Source: Colwellia sp. RSH04 (GTDB taxonomy: Bacteria > Pseudomonadota > Gammaproteobacteria > Enterobacterales > Alteromonadaceae). From it: 64,000 nucleotides of DNA. The notes under the pieces were generated by a model. That model saw nothing but the letters and a program-made list of their open reading frames with translations. It ran no database searches and was not told the origin of the DNA. This document shows positions 36,813 through 47,426 of the stretch, one piece after another; positions within the stretch are counted from its first letter, which is position 1, and each line of letters begins with the position of its first letter. The stretch is from the NCBI RefSeq assembly GCF_003545765.1, contig NZ_QXIO01000002.1:415705-479704 (forward strand), read 5' to 3'. A program made the position numbers and the translations under genes.

Positions 36813-38366
36813 TTAAGCGGCATTTGCATCACCTGATACTTCTTTTTGCAGTCGATAAACCCACTTAGAATATAAATAGATACCCACTCCAGAGATAGCA
36901 CCAACTGTTGCGATTATATACCAAGCCATTCCTATATTGTTTGCTTGGTACAGCGTATCTGTCATCACTTGAGCTGACTTACCTGTAAATTCAACTAAGG
37001 TATCAAATGCTTCACCATTTTTTATTGCAGCCACTTTATCTGCAGCCATACCTAGCTCTAAAAGATAGTCTCTAGAAATTAAATCTTTCGAGGCATACAC
37101 ATCATATAACCACGGGCCTAACTTACCTTCTAATGTCCAGCCAATACCTTGGGGAAGCATTACAAAACCTAGGTACATCGCTTTTTTATCAGCAGGGGCA
37201 ATGTTGCCCATAAACTCACCCTTTTTCGGGCTTAATAGCATTTCACCTAAACTAAAGACGGCAATAGCGACAAGCATTGCCCAAGCCATTGGCGTAAAGC
37301 CAACTAAAAACATAGCAATACAACAAAGTACACAACCCACTAACATACTACTTAAAATTCTAAATTTTGCCGTCATCCCTGCCACAATAAAGCACGTTGT
37401 GGCAATCATGATGAAGTTAACACTCATCATATATTCAGGCATCATTTTTGTACCTGCGTGGTTTAAACCCAGTAGACCTATCCAAATAGGGTTTTGCGTA
37501 CCGCCAGCACCAAACAAATCAGTAACAATAGTGCTGGTATTTACCCAATCTTCAATGTGTTTTGGCAAAACATCAAACATGGCATTAAACATGAACCAAA
37601 AGCCTGAGAACGCAAACATATAACCGAGTACTAATGGTTTTCTTACTTCTCTAAACGCTTCTTTCCATAACGCATTTTGTTTAATTTCACCTGACTTAAT
37701 TTTTGCTTTTTGCGCTAAACGCTCTTCTCTGCCCGGCTCTTTGTACATTAATAATAAAATGAAATTTAACGAGATAATCACCGCACAGGTATAAAACAAA
37801 TAGTTCCAACTTAATTGGCGCAGTTGCACCGCAATTAACGGACCTAACCAACCACCAATGTTTACTAACTGATAAAAAATACCCCACGCCATGGTACTGG
37901 TTTCACGTTTTACCGATTTAACCATGGTGCCTTGAATACCCGGCTTAAAAATACCTGTACCAAAGGCCAGTAGCATAGCCCCCAAAGTAAAGCCTAAAAA
38001 GCTAGGAAACATTGCCATTGTTAAATATGCGGCTATTTTAATCACCGTAGAAATAGCAATAGTTTCTTTATACCCAATGCGGTCTGCTGTACCGCCAAGT
38101 AAGATAGGAATGAAGGTTTGTGTTAATGCAAAGATAAACATGATGGTACCATAATCGCTCATGGTTAAACCTAAGCCACCTTTTGAAACAGCGTCGGTTG
38201 CATATAGACTGGCACTGGCTTTGACACCGTAATAAGCAATACGCTCTACAATCTCCATACCACCAACTAGCCAGAAGATATAGCCTAAGCTTAAAATAGA
38301 AGCCCACAATCCGAGCTGTTTAACATCTTTTAAGTCATTATCTGCATATTTATTATTTTGACTCAC
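36813..38366 (-). CDS. MFS transporter, peptide (POT/PTR)-like
   Basis: A 517-residue transporter with about 12-14 membrane spans. N-terminal features include MEIVERIAYYGVKASASLYATD, reminiscent of the E-R-F-x-Y-Y-G motif of proton-dependent oligopeptide transporters, and the loop GGTADRIGYKETIAIS. GTGIFKPGIQGTMVKSV and YQLVNIGGWLGPLIA are also POT-like. Two extra hydrophilic loops (EPGREERLAQKAKIKSG and the stretch before TDTLYQANNIG) enlarge it. A peptide or similar substrate is likely but not proven. It lies between peptidase genes (M1 aminopeptidase, DUF885), which fits peptide use. Confidence 0.85.
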   Translation of the reverse strand: MSQNNKYADNDLKDVKQLGLWASILSLGYIFWLVGGMEIVERIAYYGVKASASLYATDAVSKGGLGLTMSDYGTIMFIFALTQTFIPILLGGTADRIGYKETIAISTVIKIAAYLTMAMFPSFLGFTLGAMLLAFGTGIFKPGIQGTMVKSVKRETSTMAWGIFYQLVNIGGWLGPLIAVQLRQLSWNYLFYTCAVIISLNFILLLMYKEPGREERLAQKAKIKSGEIKQNALWKEAFREVRKPLVLGYMFAFSGFWFMFNAMFDVLPKHIEDWVNTSTIVTDLFGAGGTQNPIWIGLLGLNHAGTKMMPEYMMSVNFIMIATTCFIVAGMTAKFRILSSMLVGCVLCCIAMFLVGFTPMAWAMLVAIAVFSLGEMLLSPKKGEFMGNIAPADKKAMYLGFVMLPQGIGWTLEGKLGPWLYDVYASKDLISRDYLLELGMAADKVAAIKNGEAFDTLVEFTGKSAQVMTDTLYQANNIGMAWYIIATVGAISGVGIYLYSKWVYRLQKEVSGDANAA

Positions 38367-38495
38367 GTAAATACCTTTTACTTATTTTTAAAATCGCATG
38401 CAATATACAACAAAAACAAAAAAAAGCACAGCTGTCTTTAGACAACTGGCTTTCTTATAAAACACTAGTGCATTACGCTCATCTAGAGCGAACCG

Positions 38496-40409
38496 CTATT
38501 TTTTAATGGACGCATTAATCCAAGCGTTAACATTTCTATCAAGCACATCCATAGGTACTGCTCCACCCAACAAAACAACATCGTGAAATTCATTTAATTT
38601 AAACGCTTCACCTAGAGCCTTTTGCGCTTTATCACGTAAGCTTAATATTTTAAGCATACCTAACTTGTAGCCAAGCGCTTGTCCTGGCCAAACCATATAA
38701 CGTTCAATTTCTGACGTTACATCTGATTCAGCAGAGCCTGTTTTTTCACTCATATAACTTATTGCTTGTTCGCGCGTCCAGCGTTTGTCGTGCAAACCCG
38801 TATCAACGACTAAACGTACTGCTCTAAATAATTCTGCTTGCAGACGACCTAAGTTACCAAAAGGGTCGTTCTCATACATTCCTAGCTCATATGCTACTTG
38901 CTCAGAGTAAAGCGCCCATCCTTCAATATAAGTATTGTATGGAGCAATTCTGCGTAAAAATGGCATGTCTGCTTGTTCCATGTTTAACGCAATTTGCCAA
39001 TGATGACCTGGATTAGCTTCATGATAAGTTAAGGTTTTTAATGCAAACTTAGGGTTTGCTTTCATGTCACGTAGGTTAATCCAATAAACGCCGGGTTTAC
39101 TTCCGTCAATAGCTGGTGTGGTATATTGTCCTCCTGATGCGCCATCTTGCACTTCAACAGGAAACGCCTTAACTTCAACATCGTACTTAGGAACCGTAGT
39201 GAACAATGGCGACATTTTTTGCGTTATTTCTGCAATATACCCATTTAAATCATTGAGTAGCTCTGCTCGTCCAGCATCAGAGTCTTCATAAAGAAAGCGA
39301 GCTTCTTCATTAAGAGCCACCATACGCTCGCCAACAGTACCTTTGCTATAACCTTGAGCGATTAAAATAGCATCCATTTCTTTTGAGATACGATTAACTT
39401 CATCGACACCAATTTGATGAATATCACTCGCTGTCAATTCACTATCACCTAATTTTTTAATCGCATCTTTATAGTATGCTGCGCCGTTAGGTTGAGCCCA
39501 TATGCCTGACTCTATTCGCCCTTTTGCTAATAACGCTTGTGTTGCTTTGCTCGCTCGCTCAAATGCTGGATAGACCACATCAGCAACAGCGGTAGTCGCT
39601 TTAGTTATTAACTCAGTTTTTTTTGTTTCAGATAACTCAGAAAGCTTTTGTAGTTTTTCTGAGAATACTTTAACAAACACATGTTCTTGCGCTGGTACGT
39701 TGATATAGTTAGTCAAATAATTAAGAGCACCTTCAAGGGTTACTTTAGGTGGTAACCAATTTTGTTTGGCATCAAAAGCTTGCTTACTCACCACACTGTC
39801 AACCAACACATCAAATTGTTTTAAGCGTGCTATATAATCAAGCGCCTGTTGCTCGTTAGTGATAGCGTGATCATTTTGCATTGTTCTAGGAATATCGATT
39901 AAAGGGCCATTAATTTGATTAATAATAAATGGTGATAAGCCCATCCAAGTGTCAATAAAACCAATGGAAAAGTTAGGATCACCAGCAAAATATTTAGTAA
40001 TACTTAACATAACTTGTTGGTTAATCGCGGCAGTAGATGTTGTGTCAGCTAATGTTGTCTGCTCAATTTTTTGAGCAATAGCGTACAAATTTTCTCGCAA
40101 TTTCGCTTCAATTTCAGGACTAAATGTTTCTATTTTATCATTGGGATAATAACCAATTTCAGCTTCACCAAGGCCATACATGGTGGCAGACAAAGCTCTT
40201 TCTTTAAAAATAGCTTTACTGGCTTCTTGATATAACGCGTCTAACGTAGCAACGTTATTTACTGCCACATCCGCTTTATCATCAACCGGTGCCGCTATTG
40301 AAGCCGTTTGTTTTTCACTTTGACTCGGTGTATTTTTTGTTTGTTGTTCATTACAGCCACTTAACAATAAAGCTGCTAGAACGCCACTCGCAATCACAGT
40401 ATATTTCAT
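38496..40409 (-). CDS. DUF885 lipoprotein, putative zinc peptidase
   Basis: A 637-residue lipoprotein with the lipobox LLLSGC near residue 19 and a Gln/Ser/Thr-rich spacer. The DUF885 core contains TLTYHEANPGHHWQIALNMEQ, an HExxxGHH-type metal-binding motif, and then YIEGWALYSEQVAYELG. Members are thought to be metallopeptidases or carboxypeptidases of the cell envelope, but few have been characterised. A paralogue lies at 56920 in the same window. It precedes the MFS transporter gene by 129 bases on the same strand. Confidence 0.88.
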   Translation of the reverse strand: MKYTVIASGVLAALLLSGCNEQQTKNTPSQSEKQTASIAAPVDDKADVAVNNVATLDALYQEASKAIFKERALSATMYGLGEAEIGYYPNDKIETFSPEIEAKLRENLYAIAQKIEQTTLADTTSTAAINQQVMLSITKYFAGDPNFSIGFIDTWMGLSPFIINQINGPLIDIPRTMQNDHAITNEQQALDYIARLKQFDVLVDSVVSKQAFDAKQNWLPPKVTLEGALNYLTNYINVPAQEHVFVKVFSEKLQKLSELSETKKTELITKATTAVADVVYPAFERASKATQALLAKGRIESGIWAQPNGAAYYKDAIKKLGDSELTASDIHQIGVDEVNRISKEMDAILIAQGYSKGTVGERMVALNEEARFLYEDSDAGRAELLNDLNGYIAEITQKMSPLFTTVPKYDVEVKAFPVEVQDGASGGQYTTPAIDGSKPGVYWINLRDMKANPKFALKTLTYHEANPGHHWQIALNMEQADMPFLRRIAPYNTYIEGWALYSEQVAYELGMYENDPFGNLGRLQAELFRAVRLVVDTGLHDKRWTREQAISYMSEKTGSAESDVTSEIERYMVWPGQALGYKLGMLKILSLRDKAQKALGEAFKLNEFHDVVLLGGAVPMDVLDRNVNAWINASIKK

Positions 40410-40681
40410 CTCAATGTTCCATTATGAGGTAGTTAACCTATTTAAATTAGTAACTACCTGATTATTTTTATAAAAAGAGCGTCTTCCATTTTGAATGGGC
40501 GCCAGCAATGGTTTTAAATTAGAGCAAAGCCCCACGATAAAGTAAACCTAAATACACAGATGATGATATTTCTGCTATAATCGCGCGCTAAAATTTATTT
40601 CTAGTTCATCAATTTTCTACTTAACCGCCTGTTAAACACTGTGCGTTGGTGGATTAATGAAACAGATTCAGAGCAATATAT

Positions 40682-43051
40682 ATGACAGCATCAACGCAAC
40701 ATGCCTTATTCGATTACCCTAAATACTGGGCAGAATGCTACGGCACCGCCCCATTTTTACCTATGTCTAGACAAGAGATGGACGAATTAGGCTGGGACAG
40801 TTGCGATATCATCTTAGTTACCGGTGATGCTTATGTTGATCACCCAAGTTTTGGTATGGCCATTATTGGTAGAATGTTAGAGTCGCAGGGGTTTAGAGTC
40901 GGTATTATCGCTCAACCTGATTGGCACTCAAAAGATGCTTTCATGCAACTAGGCCAACCGAACCTCTTTTTTGGCGTAACGGCGGGCAACATGGATTCGA
41001 TGATTAATCGCTATACCGCTGAAAGACGCATTCGTCATGATGATGCTTATACCCCCAATGACGAAGGTGGTAAACGCCCAGACCGAGCCGTTACCGTTTA
41101 TACACAACGTTGTAAAGAAGCCTACAAAGGCGTACCTGTCATTATTGGCGGCATTGAAGCCAGTTTACGACGCATCGCTCATTATGATTATTGGTCAGAC
41201 AAGGTACGCCGTTCTGTACTGTTTGATTCAAAAGCTGATCTTTTAGTATACGGCAATGCCGAACGTCCGTTGATTGATATTGCTCACCGAATTGCTCGTG
41301 GGGAAGATGTTAATACCATCACTGATGTACGCGGTAGTGCTTTTTTAACTAAACAAGCTTTACCAGGCTGGAAAGGTATAGACTCGCGCAGTATTGATCG
41401 CCCCGGTAAAATAGATCCTATTCCAAGCCCGTATGAAGAAATAACGCCAAACACATGTGATAGCAAACAGTCTAGTGATGACAATGACGCAAATGCAGTA
41501 TCGATACAAGAAGCCTTGGTCGAAAAAGATATTACTAAAACTCCTCAAGTCATTGATATTTCGGTTTATAAAAATAAATCTTGGCGAGAAAAAGATAAGC
41601 CATGGCAAACCACTTACATTAATTTACCTACCTTTGAGCAAGTAAAAGAGAACAAAACTCTCTATGCACATGCTTCACGTATTTTTCATCAAGAGGTCAA
41701 CCCTACTTCAGCGAAACCTTTGGTTCAACGACATGGTGAACGATTAATTTGGTTAAACCCGCCGGCAGAGCCATTAACAGAACAAGAAATGGATGGTGTG
41801 TTTGGTTTACCTTATCAACGCAGACCTCACCCAAGCTACGGTAATGCCAAGATTCCAGCGTATGACATGATAAAAACCTCAATCAACATTATGCGTGGAT
41901 GTTTTGGTGGCTGTACTTTTTGCTCCATTACTGAGCATGAAGGTCGCATTATTCAAAGTCGCTCACATGAATCCATTATCAACGAAATTGAAGATATTAG
42001 AGATAAAGTACCCGGCTTTACCGGTGTGATAAGCGATCTTGGAGGTCCCACGGCCAACATGTATCAATTAAACTGTAAAAGCGAAAAAGCCGAAGCCACT
42101 TGTCGTAAGCCATCATGTGTTTGGCCCACTATTTGTGGTCATTTAGATACGGATCATACGCCGACCATTGAACTGTATCGAAAAGCGAGAAAAGTAAAAG
42201 GTATTAAAAAGGTATTGATTGCTTCAGGTGTTCGTTACGATTTAGCTATTCAAGATCCTGATTATGTTAAAGAGTTAGCCAGTCACCATGTAGGCGGTTA
42301 CTTAAAAATTGCCCCAGAGCATACAGAGGAAGGTCCGTTAAACAACATGATGAAGCCGGGAATGGGCAGTTATCATAAATTTAAAGAATTGTTTGATCAT
42401 TACTCTAAACTTGCAGGCAAAAAACAGTATTTAATTCCTTATTTTATTTCTGCTCACCCAGGTACAACAGACAGAGATATGATCAATTTAGCTTTATGGT
42501 TAAAAGAGAATGACTTTAAGTTAGATCAAGTGCAAAACTTTTACCCGTCGCCACTTGCTAATGCAACTACGCTATATCATACCGAGTTAAACTCTTTACG
42601 AAATATAACCAGTAAGAACTTAGCTAAAGATGACGCAAACGTACCTGTACCCAAAGGCACTATTCAGCGCCGTTTACATAAAGCTATTTTGCGCTATCAC
42701 GATCCTGCAAACTGGCCATTATTACGTGCTACCTTTAAAAAAATGGGGCTTGCAAATAAACTCATCGGTTCAAAACCTACGTGTTTAGTACCTCATGAAA
42801 CGCGTGCAGAAAAAAACATGCAACATAATAAAGGCAAAAACAATTCGCAAGGCTTTAAAACATCGCCGGGTCAGCAGCGCCAAACGAAAGGTAATCAAAG
42901 TAGAAATAGCTTCAATAAAAAGCAAGGACAAGGCAAACAAGGTTTAACACGTTTTAGCGATAATCAGTTTTCAAAAGACGATGGTCAAAACCAGCCACAA
43001 AGTAAGCGTAATAACGCAAATAAAAAGCGTAAACCTTCACGTCAGCAATAA
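40682..43051 (+). CDS. ygiQ: YgiQ-family radical SAM protein
   Basis: A 789-residue member of the YgiQ (UPF0313) family. The N-terminus has [19 protein letters not shown] and [19 protein letters not shown]. The radical SAM cluster motif is [19 protein letters not shown] (Cx3Cx2C), followed by the YgiQ-typical [25 protein letters not shown] and [10 protein letters not shown]. The C-terminal 70 or so residues are a low-complexity, Lys/Gln/Asn-rich tail that may bind nucleic acid. A linker near residues 260-300 ([16 protein letters not shown]) is longer than in E. coli. Substrate unknown. Confidence 0.95.
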   Translation: MTASTQHALFDYPKYWAECYGTAPFLPMSRQEMDELGWDSCDIILVTGDAYVDHPSFGMAIIGRMLESQGFRVGIIAQPDWHSKDAFMQLGQPNLFFGVTAGNMDSMINRYTAERRIRHDDAYTPNDEGGKRPDRAVTVYTQRCKEAYKGVPVIIGGIEASLRRIAHYDYWSDKVRRSVLFDSKADLLVYGNAERPLIDIAHRIARGEDVNTITDVRGSAFLTKQALPGWKGIDSRSIDRPGKIDPIPSPYEEITPNTCDSKQSSDDNDANAVSIQEALVEKDITKTPQVIDISVYKNKSWREKDKPWQTTYINLPTFEQVKENKTLYAHASRIFHQEVNPTSAKPLVQRHGERLIWLNPPAEPLTEQEMDGVFGLPYQRRPHPSYGNAKIPAYDMIKTSINIMRGCFGGCTFCSITEHEGRIIQSRSHESIINEIEDIRDKVPGFTGVISDLGGPTANMYQLNCKSEKAEATCRKPSCVWPTICGHLDTDHTPTIELYRKARKVKGIKKVLIASGVRYDLAIQDPDYVKELASHHVGGYLKIAPEHTEEGPLNNMMKPGMGSYHKFKELFDHYSKLAGKKQYLIPYFISAHPGTTDRDMINLALWLKENDFKLDQVQNFYPSPLANATTLYHTELNSLRNITSKNLAKDDANVPVPKGTIQRRLHKAILRYHDPANWPLLRATFKKMGLANKLIGSKPTCLVPHETRAEKNMQHNKGKNNSQGFKTSPGQQRQTKGNQSRNSFNKKQGQGKQGLTRFSDNQFSKDDGQNQPQSKRNNANKKRKPSRQQ

Positions 43052-43094
43052 GTGGCTATTTAATAAAAGGTAGTCTGAATCGAGGTTAGTTCAT

Positions 43095-43142
43095 AAAAAA
43101 CGCTGAACTTGAGGGATAACATACTCAAATTAAGCGTTTTTT
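43095..43142. terminator. Bidirectional terminator between ygiQ and the M20 amidohydrolase gene
   Basis: AAAAAACGCT (43095) pairs with AGCGTTTTTT (43142), and an inner CTTGAG/CTCAA pair extends the stem. A runs on one side and T runs on the other fit termination in both directions between the convergent genes. Confidence 0.82.
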
Positions 43143-43160
43143 AGTTATGACCACTTTAAG

Positions 43161-44495
43161 TTAGAGCGTGTTTTCTTTATTAAATAACCCTAGCGCACTT
43201 GCTGTCATGGTTCTAACACCCGTTGCTAGTGCCAATGGATAATCTGGCGCAAACTGACTAGAGTGTAATGAAGGTAAACTTTGACCCGTTTCTTTGCTGT
43301 GTTTGAGTTGTGCTGGGTTTACGCCGCCTAACCAAAAAATGGTAATAGGTACAGCTTCATCTGTTCTACCATACAGGCCAAAATCTTCACCCGCCATTAC
43401 GGGGTCACTCTTCTCAACTTGTGCTTTTCCTAACTCTTGCTCGATAAATTTTTGCACATTAACTGCCAAAGCAGGGTTATTATAAGTTGACGGTATCGAC
43501 TCTTGTTCGTGTACATGCACAACAGGATATAAACTTTCAGGTAACCCTGCACTGACAGCGATACCTTGACTAAGGCGTTTAATGGCAGCAATTTGTTGAT
43601 TTCTTACTGCGCGATCATAAGAGCGTAGCGTTAACTGTAGTTTCACTTCATTCGAAATAATATTATGTTTAGAACCGCCATGCATTGAACCTACCGTAAT
43701 AACCGAAGGTTTTAACGGCGATATTTCTCTACTGTTAATGGTTTGAAGCGCCAAAACCAAACGTGATGCTAACACTATCGGATCAATGGTTTTATGAGGA
43801 TAAGCACCATGCCCTCCTTTGCCTTTCACTAAAATATCAACAGAATCAACATTAGCCAAAGCATAGCCAGGTGCAATAGCCACTTTTCCTGCCTCAACCG
43901 ATGCACTAACGTGTAACCCCAAAACATGATCAGGTTTTGCAAATTGAGAATATAGCCCTTCTTTTAGCATTGCTTTAGCGCCAGCCCCCACCTCTTCAGC
44001 AGGTTGGGCTACCATCATCAGTGTTCCCTGCCATGAATCTTTTGCCTCAACTAACTGTTTCGCTGTGCCTATAAAGCTAGCCATATGAATATCATGACCA
44101 CAGCCATGCATTACCCCAACGGTATTATTGTGTTGATCAAGGGTAGTAACTTTTGATGCATATGATTTACCTGTTTGTTCAGTAATAGGTAGGCCATCGG
44201 TATCAGTGCGAATCATCACCGTTGGGCCTTTACCATTTTTAAAGAGACCAACAACACCATAACCACCCACGTCAGAGGTAACTTCAAAACCTAGTTGCAT
44301 TAACTCTTTGGCTAACACTTGCCCTGTTTTTTCTTCTTTTAGCGACAGCTCTGGCGCTTGATGAAGCTGTAAATATAATTGCTCTAATTGTGGCATTGAC
44401 TGAGTAACAGACACCTTTAATGAGCTCGCACCACTGGGTGCACTTAATGGTAATAAGATTAAAGGTGCGTATAACCATAGATTTATTTTTTTCAT
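43161..44495 (-). CDS. Exported M20-family amidohydrolase
   Basis: A 444-residue protein with a signal peptide (LWLYAPLILLPLSAPSGASS) and the M20D amidohydrolase pattern: LHQAPELSLKEEKTG, MIRTDTDGLPITEQTG, MHGCGHDIHMASFIG with metal ligands, QPAEEVGAGAKAML with the catalytic Glu, GKGGHGAYPHKTIDPI in the dimerisation domain, and SDPVMAGEDFGLYG near the end. Such enzymes hydrolyse N-acyl amino acids or amino-acid conjugates. It would act in the periplasm. It is divergent from ybiT. Confidence 0.92.
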   Translation of the reverse strand: MKKINLWLYAPLILLPLSAPSGASSLKVSVTQSMPQLEQLYLQLHQAPELSLKEEKTGQVLAKELMQLGFEVTSDVGGYGVVGLFKNGKGPTVMIRTDTDGLPITEQTGKSYASKVTTLDQHNNTVGVMHGCGHDIHMASFIGTAKQLVEAKDSWQGTLMMVAQPAEEVGAGAKAMLKEGLYSQFAKPDHVLGLHVSASVEAGKVAIAPGYALANVDSVDILVKGKGGHGAYPHKTIDPIVLASRLVLALQTINSREISPLKPSVITVGSMHGGSKHNIISNEVKLQLTLRSYDRAVRNQQIAAIKRLSQGIAVSAGLPESLYPVVHVHEQESIPSTYNNPALAVNVQKFIEQELGKAQVEKSDPVMAGEDFGLYGRTDEAVPITIFWLGGVNPAQLKHSKETGQSLPSLHSSQFAPDYPLALATGVRTMTASALGLFNKENTL

Positions 44496-44695
44496 TACTT
44501 ACCTATCAAGCTGTTGTTTATTTTGCGTAAATTTAAAGTAGCACATCATGATACTTAAGCAAACGCAGCAATGCAGTAAATGCAAATAACAATTAAATCA
44601 CTATTTATACCGTAATTTTTAAGGCGAATTACCCGTGAAGCATGTATAATTTGCGCCATTAAATTTGGCATTAAAATATCATTAAGGAATTAACT

Positions 44696-46288
44696 ATCCT
44701 TGCTTGTAACAATATAACGCAACAATTCGGTGCAAAACCGCTGTTTGAAAACATCTCACAAAAATTTGGTGGCGGTAACCGTTACGGTTTAATCGGTGCT
44801 AATGGTTGTGGTAAATCAACCTTTATGAAAATTCTTGGTGGTGACTTAGAGCAAACATCAGGAAACGTTAATTTAGATACTGGAGAACGTTTAGGTAAAT
44901 TACGCCAAGACCAATTTGCTTTTGAAGAATACAGTGTTATTGATACCGTCATTATGGGTCATACCGAATTATGGGCCGTAAAAGAAGAACGTGATCGCAT
45001 TTATGCTTTACCTGAAATGAGTGAAGCAGACGGCATGAAAGTGGGTGATTTAGAATCAGAGTATGCCGAAATGGATGGATACTCTGCCGAAAGTCGCGCG
45101 GGTGAATTATTGATTGGTGTTGGTATTCCAGTAGAACAACACTACGGTTTAATGAGTGAAATCGCACCTGGTTTTAAGCTGCGTATTCTTTTAGCTCAAG
45201 CCTTATTTTCTGATCCCGATATATTATTACTCGATGAGCCGACCAACAACTTGGATATTCATACGATTCAATGGCTTGAAGAGACATTGAATGAACGTGA
45301 TTCAACCATGATTATTATTTCTCATGATAGACACTTTTTAAACAGTGTTTGTACTCACATGGCAGATTTAGACTACGGTGAATTACGTGTATACCCGGGT
45401 AATTACGACGAATATATGCTAGCGGCTACACAAGCTCGTGCGCGTTTATTGGCAGATAACGCCAAGAAAAAAGCACAAATTGGTGAATTACAAGCTTTCG
45501 TTGCTCGATTCTCTGCTAATGCATCAAAGGCAAAACAAGCCACTTCACGCGCTAAGCAAATTGACAAAATTCAATTAGAAGAAGTGAAAGTATCAAGTCG
45601 AACCAACCCGTTTATTCGCTTTGAACAAGAGAAAAAATTATTTAGAAATGCCTTAGTGCTAGATAAAGTAAATAAACATTTTGATGATGCTCATATTCTA
45701 AAAGACATCTCTGCTTTAATTGAAGTAGGCGAGCGTATTGCCATTATTGGTGAAAATGGTATTGGTAAAACAACGTTATTGCGTACCTTAATGAATGAAG
45801 TGGGTTATGAAGTGACTTCAGGTGAATTCAACTGGTCTGAAAACGTTAATATTGGTTATTACGCACAAGATCATGAATATGAATTTGAAAACGACATGAC
45901 CCTGTTTGAATGGATGAGCCAATGGCGTCAGCCTACAGATGACGAGCAAGCGGTTCGTGGTTACTTAGGGCGTTTATTGTTCTCAGCTGATGACATCACT
46001 AAATCGGTAAAAATCTTATCGGGTGGTGAAAAAGGTCGAATGTTATTTGGCAAGCTAATGATGCAAAAACCTAATATATTAGTTATGGATGAACCAACGA
46101 ACCACATGGATATGGAGTCTATTGAATCCTTAAACATGGCGCTAGAAGGTTATGAAGGTACACTTATCTTTGTCAGCCATGACCGTGAATTCGTTTCGTC
46201 ACTGGCGACACGTATTATCGAATTAACCCCAGAGGGTTATAATGATTTTGCTGGTACTTACGATGAGTATCTCGCAAGTCAAGAATAA
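44696..46288 (+). CDS. ybiT: ABC-F ATPase YbiT, apparent ATC start
   Basis: A soluble ABC-F protein with two nucleotide-binding domains, matching E. coli YbiT along its length ([18 protein letters not shown] start, [40 protein letters not shown]-type second Walker B in [11 protein letters not shown]). ABC-F proteins act on the ribosome. The first in-frame ATG (44825) lies after the first Walker A ([10 protein letters not shown]), so starting there would destroy the domain. In-frame sequence upstream aligns with the YbiT N-terminus ([20 protein letters not shown]). The first aligned codon is ATC at 44696, with AAGGA seven bases upstream, giving 530 residues, the same as E. coli YbiT. No ATG, GTG or TTG is available in between. 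Confidence 0.93.
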   Translation: MLACNNITQQFGAKPLFENISQKFGGGNRYGLIGANGCGKSTFMKILGGDLEQTSGNVNLDTGERLGKLRQDQFAFEEYSVIDTVIMGHTELWAVKEERDRIYALPEMSEADGMKVGDLESEYAEMDGYSAESRAGELLIGVGIPVEQHYGLMSEIAPGFKLRILLAQALFSDPDILLLDEPTNNLDIHTIQWLEETLNERDSTMIIISHDRHFLNSVCTHMADLDYGELRVYPGNYDEYMLAATQARARLLADNAKKKAQIGELQAFVARFSANASKAKQATSRAKQIDKIQLEEVKVSSRTNPFIRFEQEKKLFRNALVLDKVNKHFDDAHILKDISALIEVGERIAIIGENGIGKTTLLRTLMNEVGYEVTSGEFNWSENVNIGYYAQDHEYEFENDMTLFEWMSQWRQPTDDEQAVRGYLGRLLFSADDITKSVKILSGGEKGRMLFGKLMMQKPNILVMDEPTNHMDMESIESLNMALEGYEGTLIFVSHDREFVSSLATRIIELTPEGYNDFAGTYDEYLASQE

Positions 46289-46337
46289 GCATCTTTTTTC
46301 ATTAACCTTTTAGGTTAATGACAATTAGTAGAATACA

Positions 46338-46368
46338 AAGAGGGCTATATGCCCTCTTACTTTTTTTT
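46338..46368 (+). terminator. Rho-independent terminator of ybiT
   Basis: AAGAGGGC and GCCCTCTT form an 8-bp stem around TATAT, followed within two bases by eight T residues, 49 bases after the ybiT stop. Confidence 0.93.
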
Positions 46369-46401
46369 AATAATATTAGCAAGAAACGCTAAGGAATAAG
46401 T

Positions 46402-47241
46402 TTGTTAAGTTACCGCCACGGCTATCACGCTGGCAATTTTGCCGATGTCCTCAAACACAGCGTATTAACTCTTGTGCTCGATTATATGACCCGTAAAGAA
46501 AAAGGCTTCAGTTATATCGACAGCCATTCTGGTGCAGGCATGTACCAATTGGAAGATAAATTCGCGCAAAAAACAGGTGAATATAAAGAAGGTATTGGCA
46601 AAATAATAAGCGATACTAATGCACCTGAAGCGCTCATTCCTTACCTTAATTTAATTAAACAGTTAAACCCAGAAAATGAACTCAGCATTTACCCTGGCTC
46701 ACCGGGCATTGCTAAGCAGTTTATCCGCCGTCAAGACGCAAGCCACTTATTTGAACTGCATCCCACTGATAACGAACTGTTAACTGACTTTTGTTACCGC
46801 TGGAAAAAATCGTTCATCAAACAATCTGACGGTTACCAAGGTGTTCTTGGGTTAGTTCCACCACCAACAAGACGTGGCGTGGTGTTAATAGATCCTCCTT
46901 ATGAATTAAAAGAAGATTACCAAAAAGCCGTTAGCACCATCATAAAGTCATCTAAAAAATTCGCTACTGGCACTTATATCCTATGGTACCCCGTCGTACA
47001 AAGACACTGGGTTGAGCAAATGCAGCAAGACTTTATAAACAGTGAAGTGAGGAATGTTTTACAGGTTGAATACTGCCAACAAGCAGACAGTGACGAATAT
47101 GGTATGACAGGTACAGGGTTATTTATTGTTAACCCTCCTTGGCAACTGTCTTCTCAACTTGAAGATATTCTGCCCTACCTTAAAAGTAAGATTGGCAGTG
47201 GTGAGGCTAGTTATCAACTCACACAGCTTATCGAAGAATAG
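46402..47241 (+). CDS. rlmJ: 23S rRNA (adenine-2030-N6)-methyltransferase
   Basis: The 279-residue product has the RlmJ N-terminus MLSYRHGYHAGNFADVLKH and the N6-adenine methyltransferase motif VLIDPPYELKEDY, plus YIDSHSGAGMYQLED near the SAM-binding region. RlmJ methylates A2030 of 23S rRNA. The length equals the E. coli enzyme. The start codon is TTG, supported by AAGGA six bases upstream. It has its own terminator and is convergent with the S9 peptidase gene. Confidence 0.95.
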   Translation: MLSYRHGYHAGNFADVLKHSVLTLVLDYMTRKEKGFSYIDSHSGAGMYQLEDKFAQKTGEYKEGIGKIISDTNAPEALIPYLNLIKQLNPENELSIYPGSPGIAKQFIRRQDASHLFELHPTDNELLTDFCYRWKKSFIKQSDGYQGVLGLVPPPTRRGVVLIDPPYELKEDYQKAVSTIIKSSKKFATGTYILWYPVVQRHWVEQMQQDFINSEVRNVLQVEYCQQADSDEYGMTGTGLFIVNPPWQLSSQLEDILPYLKSKIGSGEASYQLTQLIEE

Positions 47242-47302
47242 TGCATAATCTCTTATAGAAAATAACATTCCGTTACTGTTATAACCGCCTCATGCACAAA
47301 CA

Positions 47303-47332
47303 AATAAAGCGCCAATGGGCGCTTTATTTTTA
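47303..47332. terminator. Terminator after rlmJ
   Basis: AATAAAGCGCC and GGCGCTTTATT form an 11-bp perfect stem around AATG, followed by TTTT. It lies between convergent rlmJ and the S9 peptidase gene and may serve rlmJ mainly. Confidence 0.9.
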
Positions 47333-47426
47333 ATACAGTCAACACTATTTAACCTCAGCTCGGGTTATTTAAATCATTGCTGATTCCAAACTCGATAATG
47401 ACGCCCCCACCTGACTAATTCATTAT

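Noticed and set aside
44825..46288. ybiT starting at the first ATG
   Set aside because: This would remove the first Walker A motif and 43 conserved residues.
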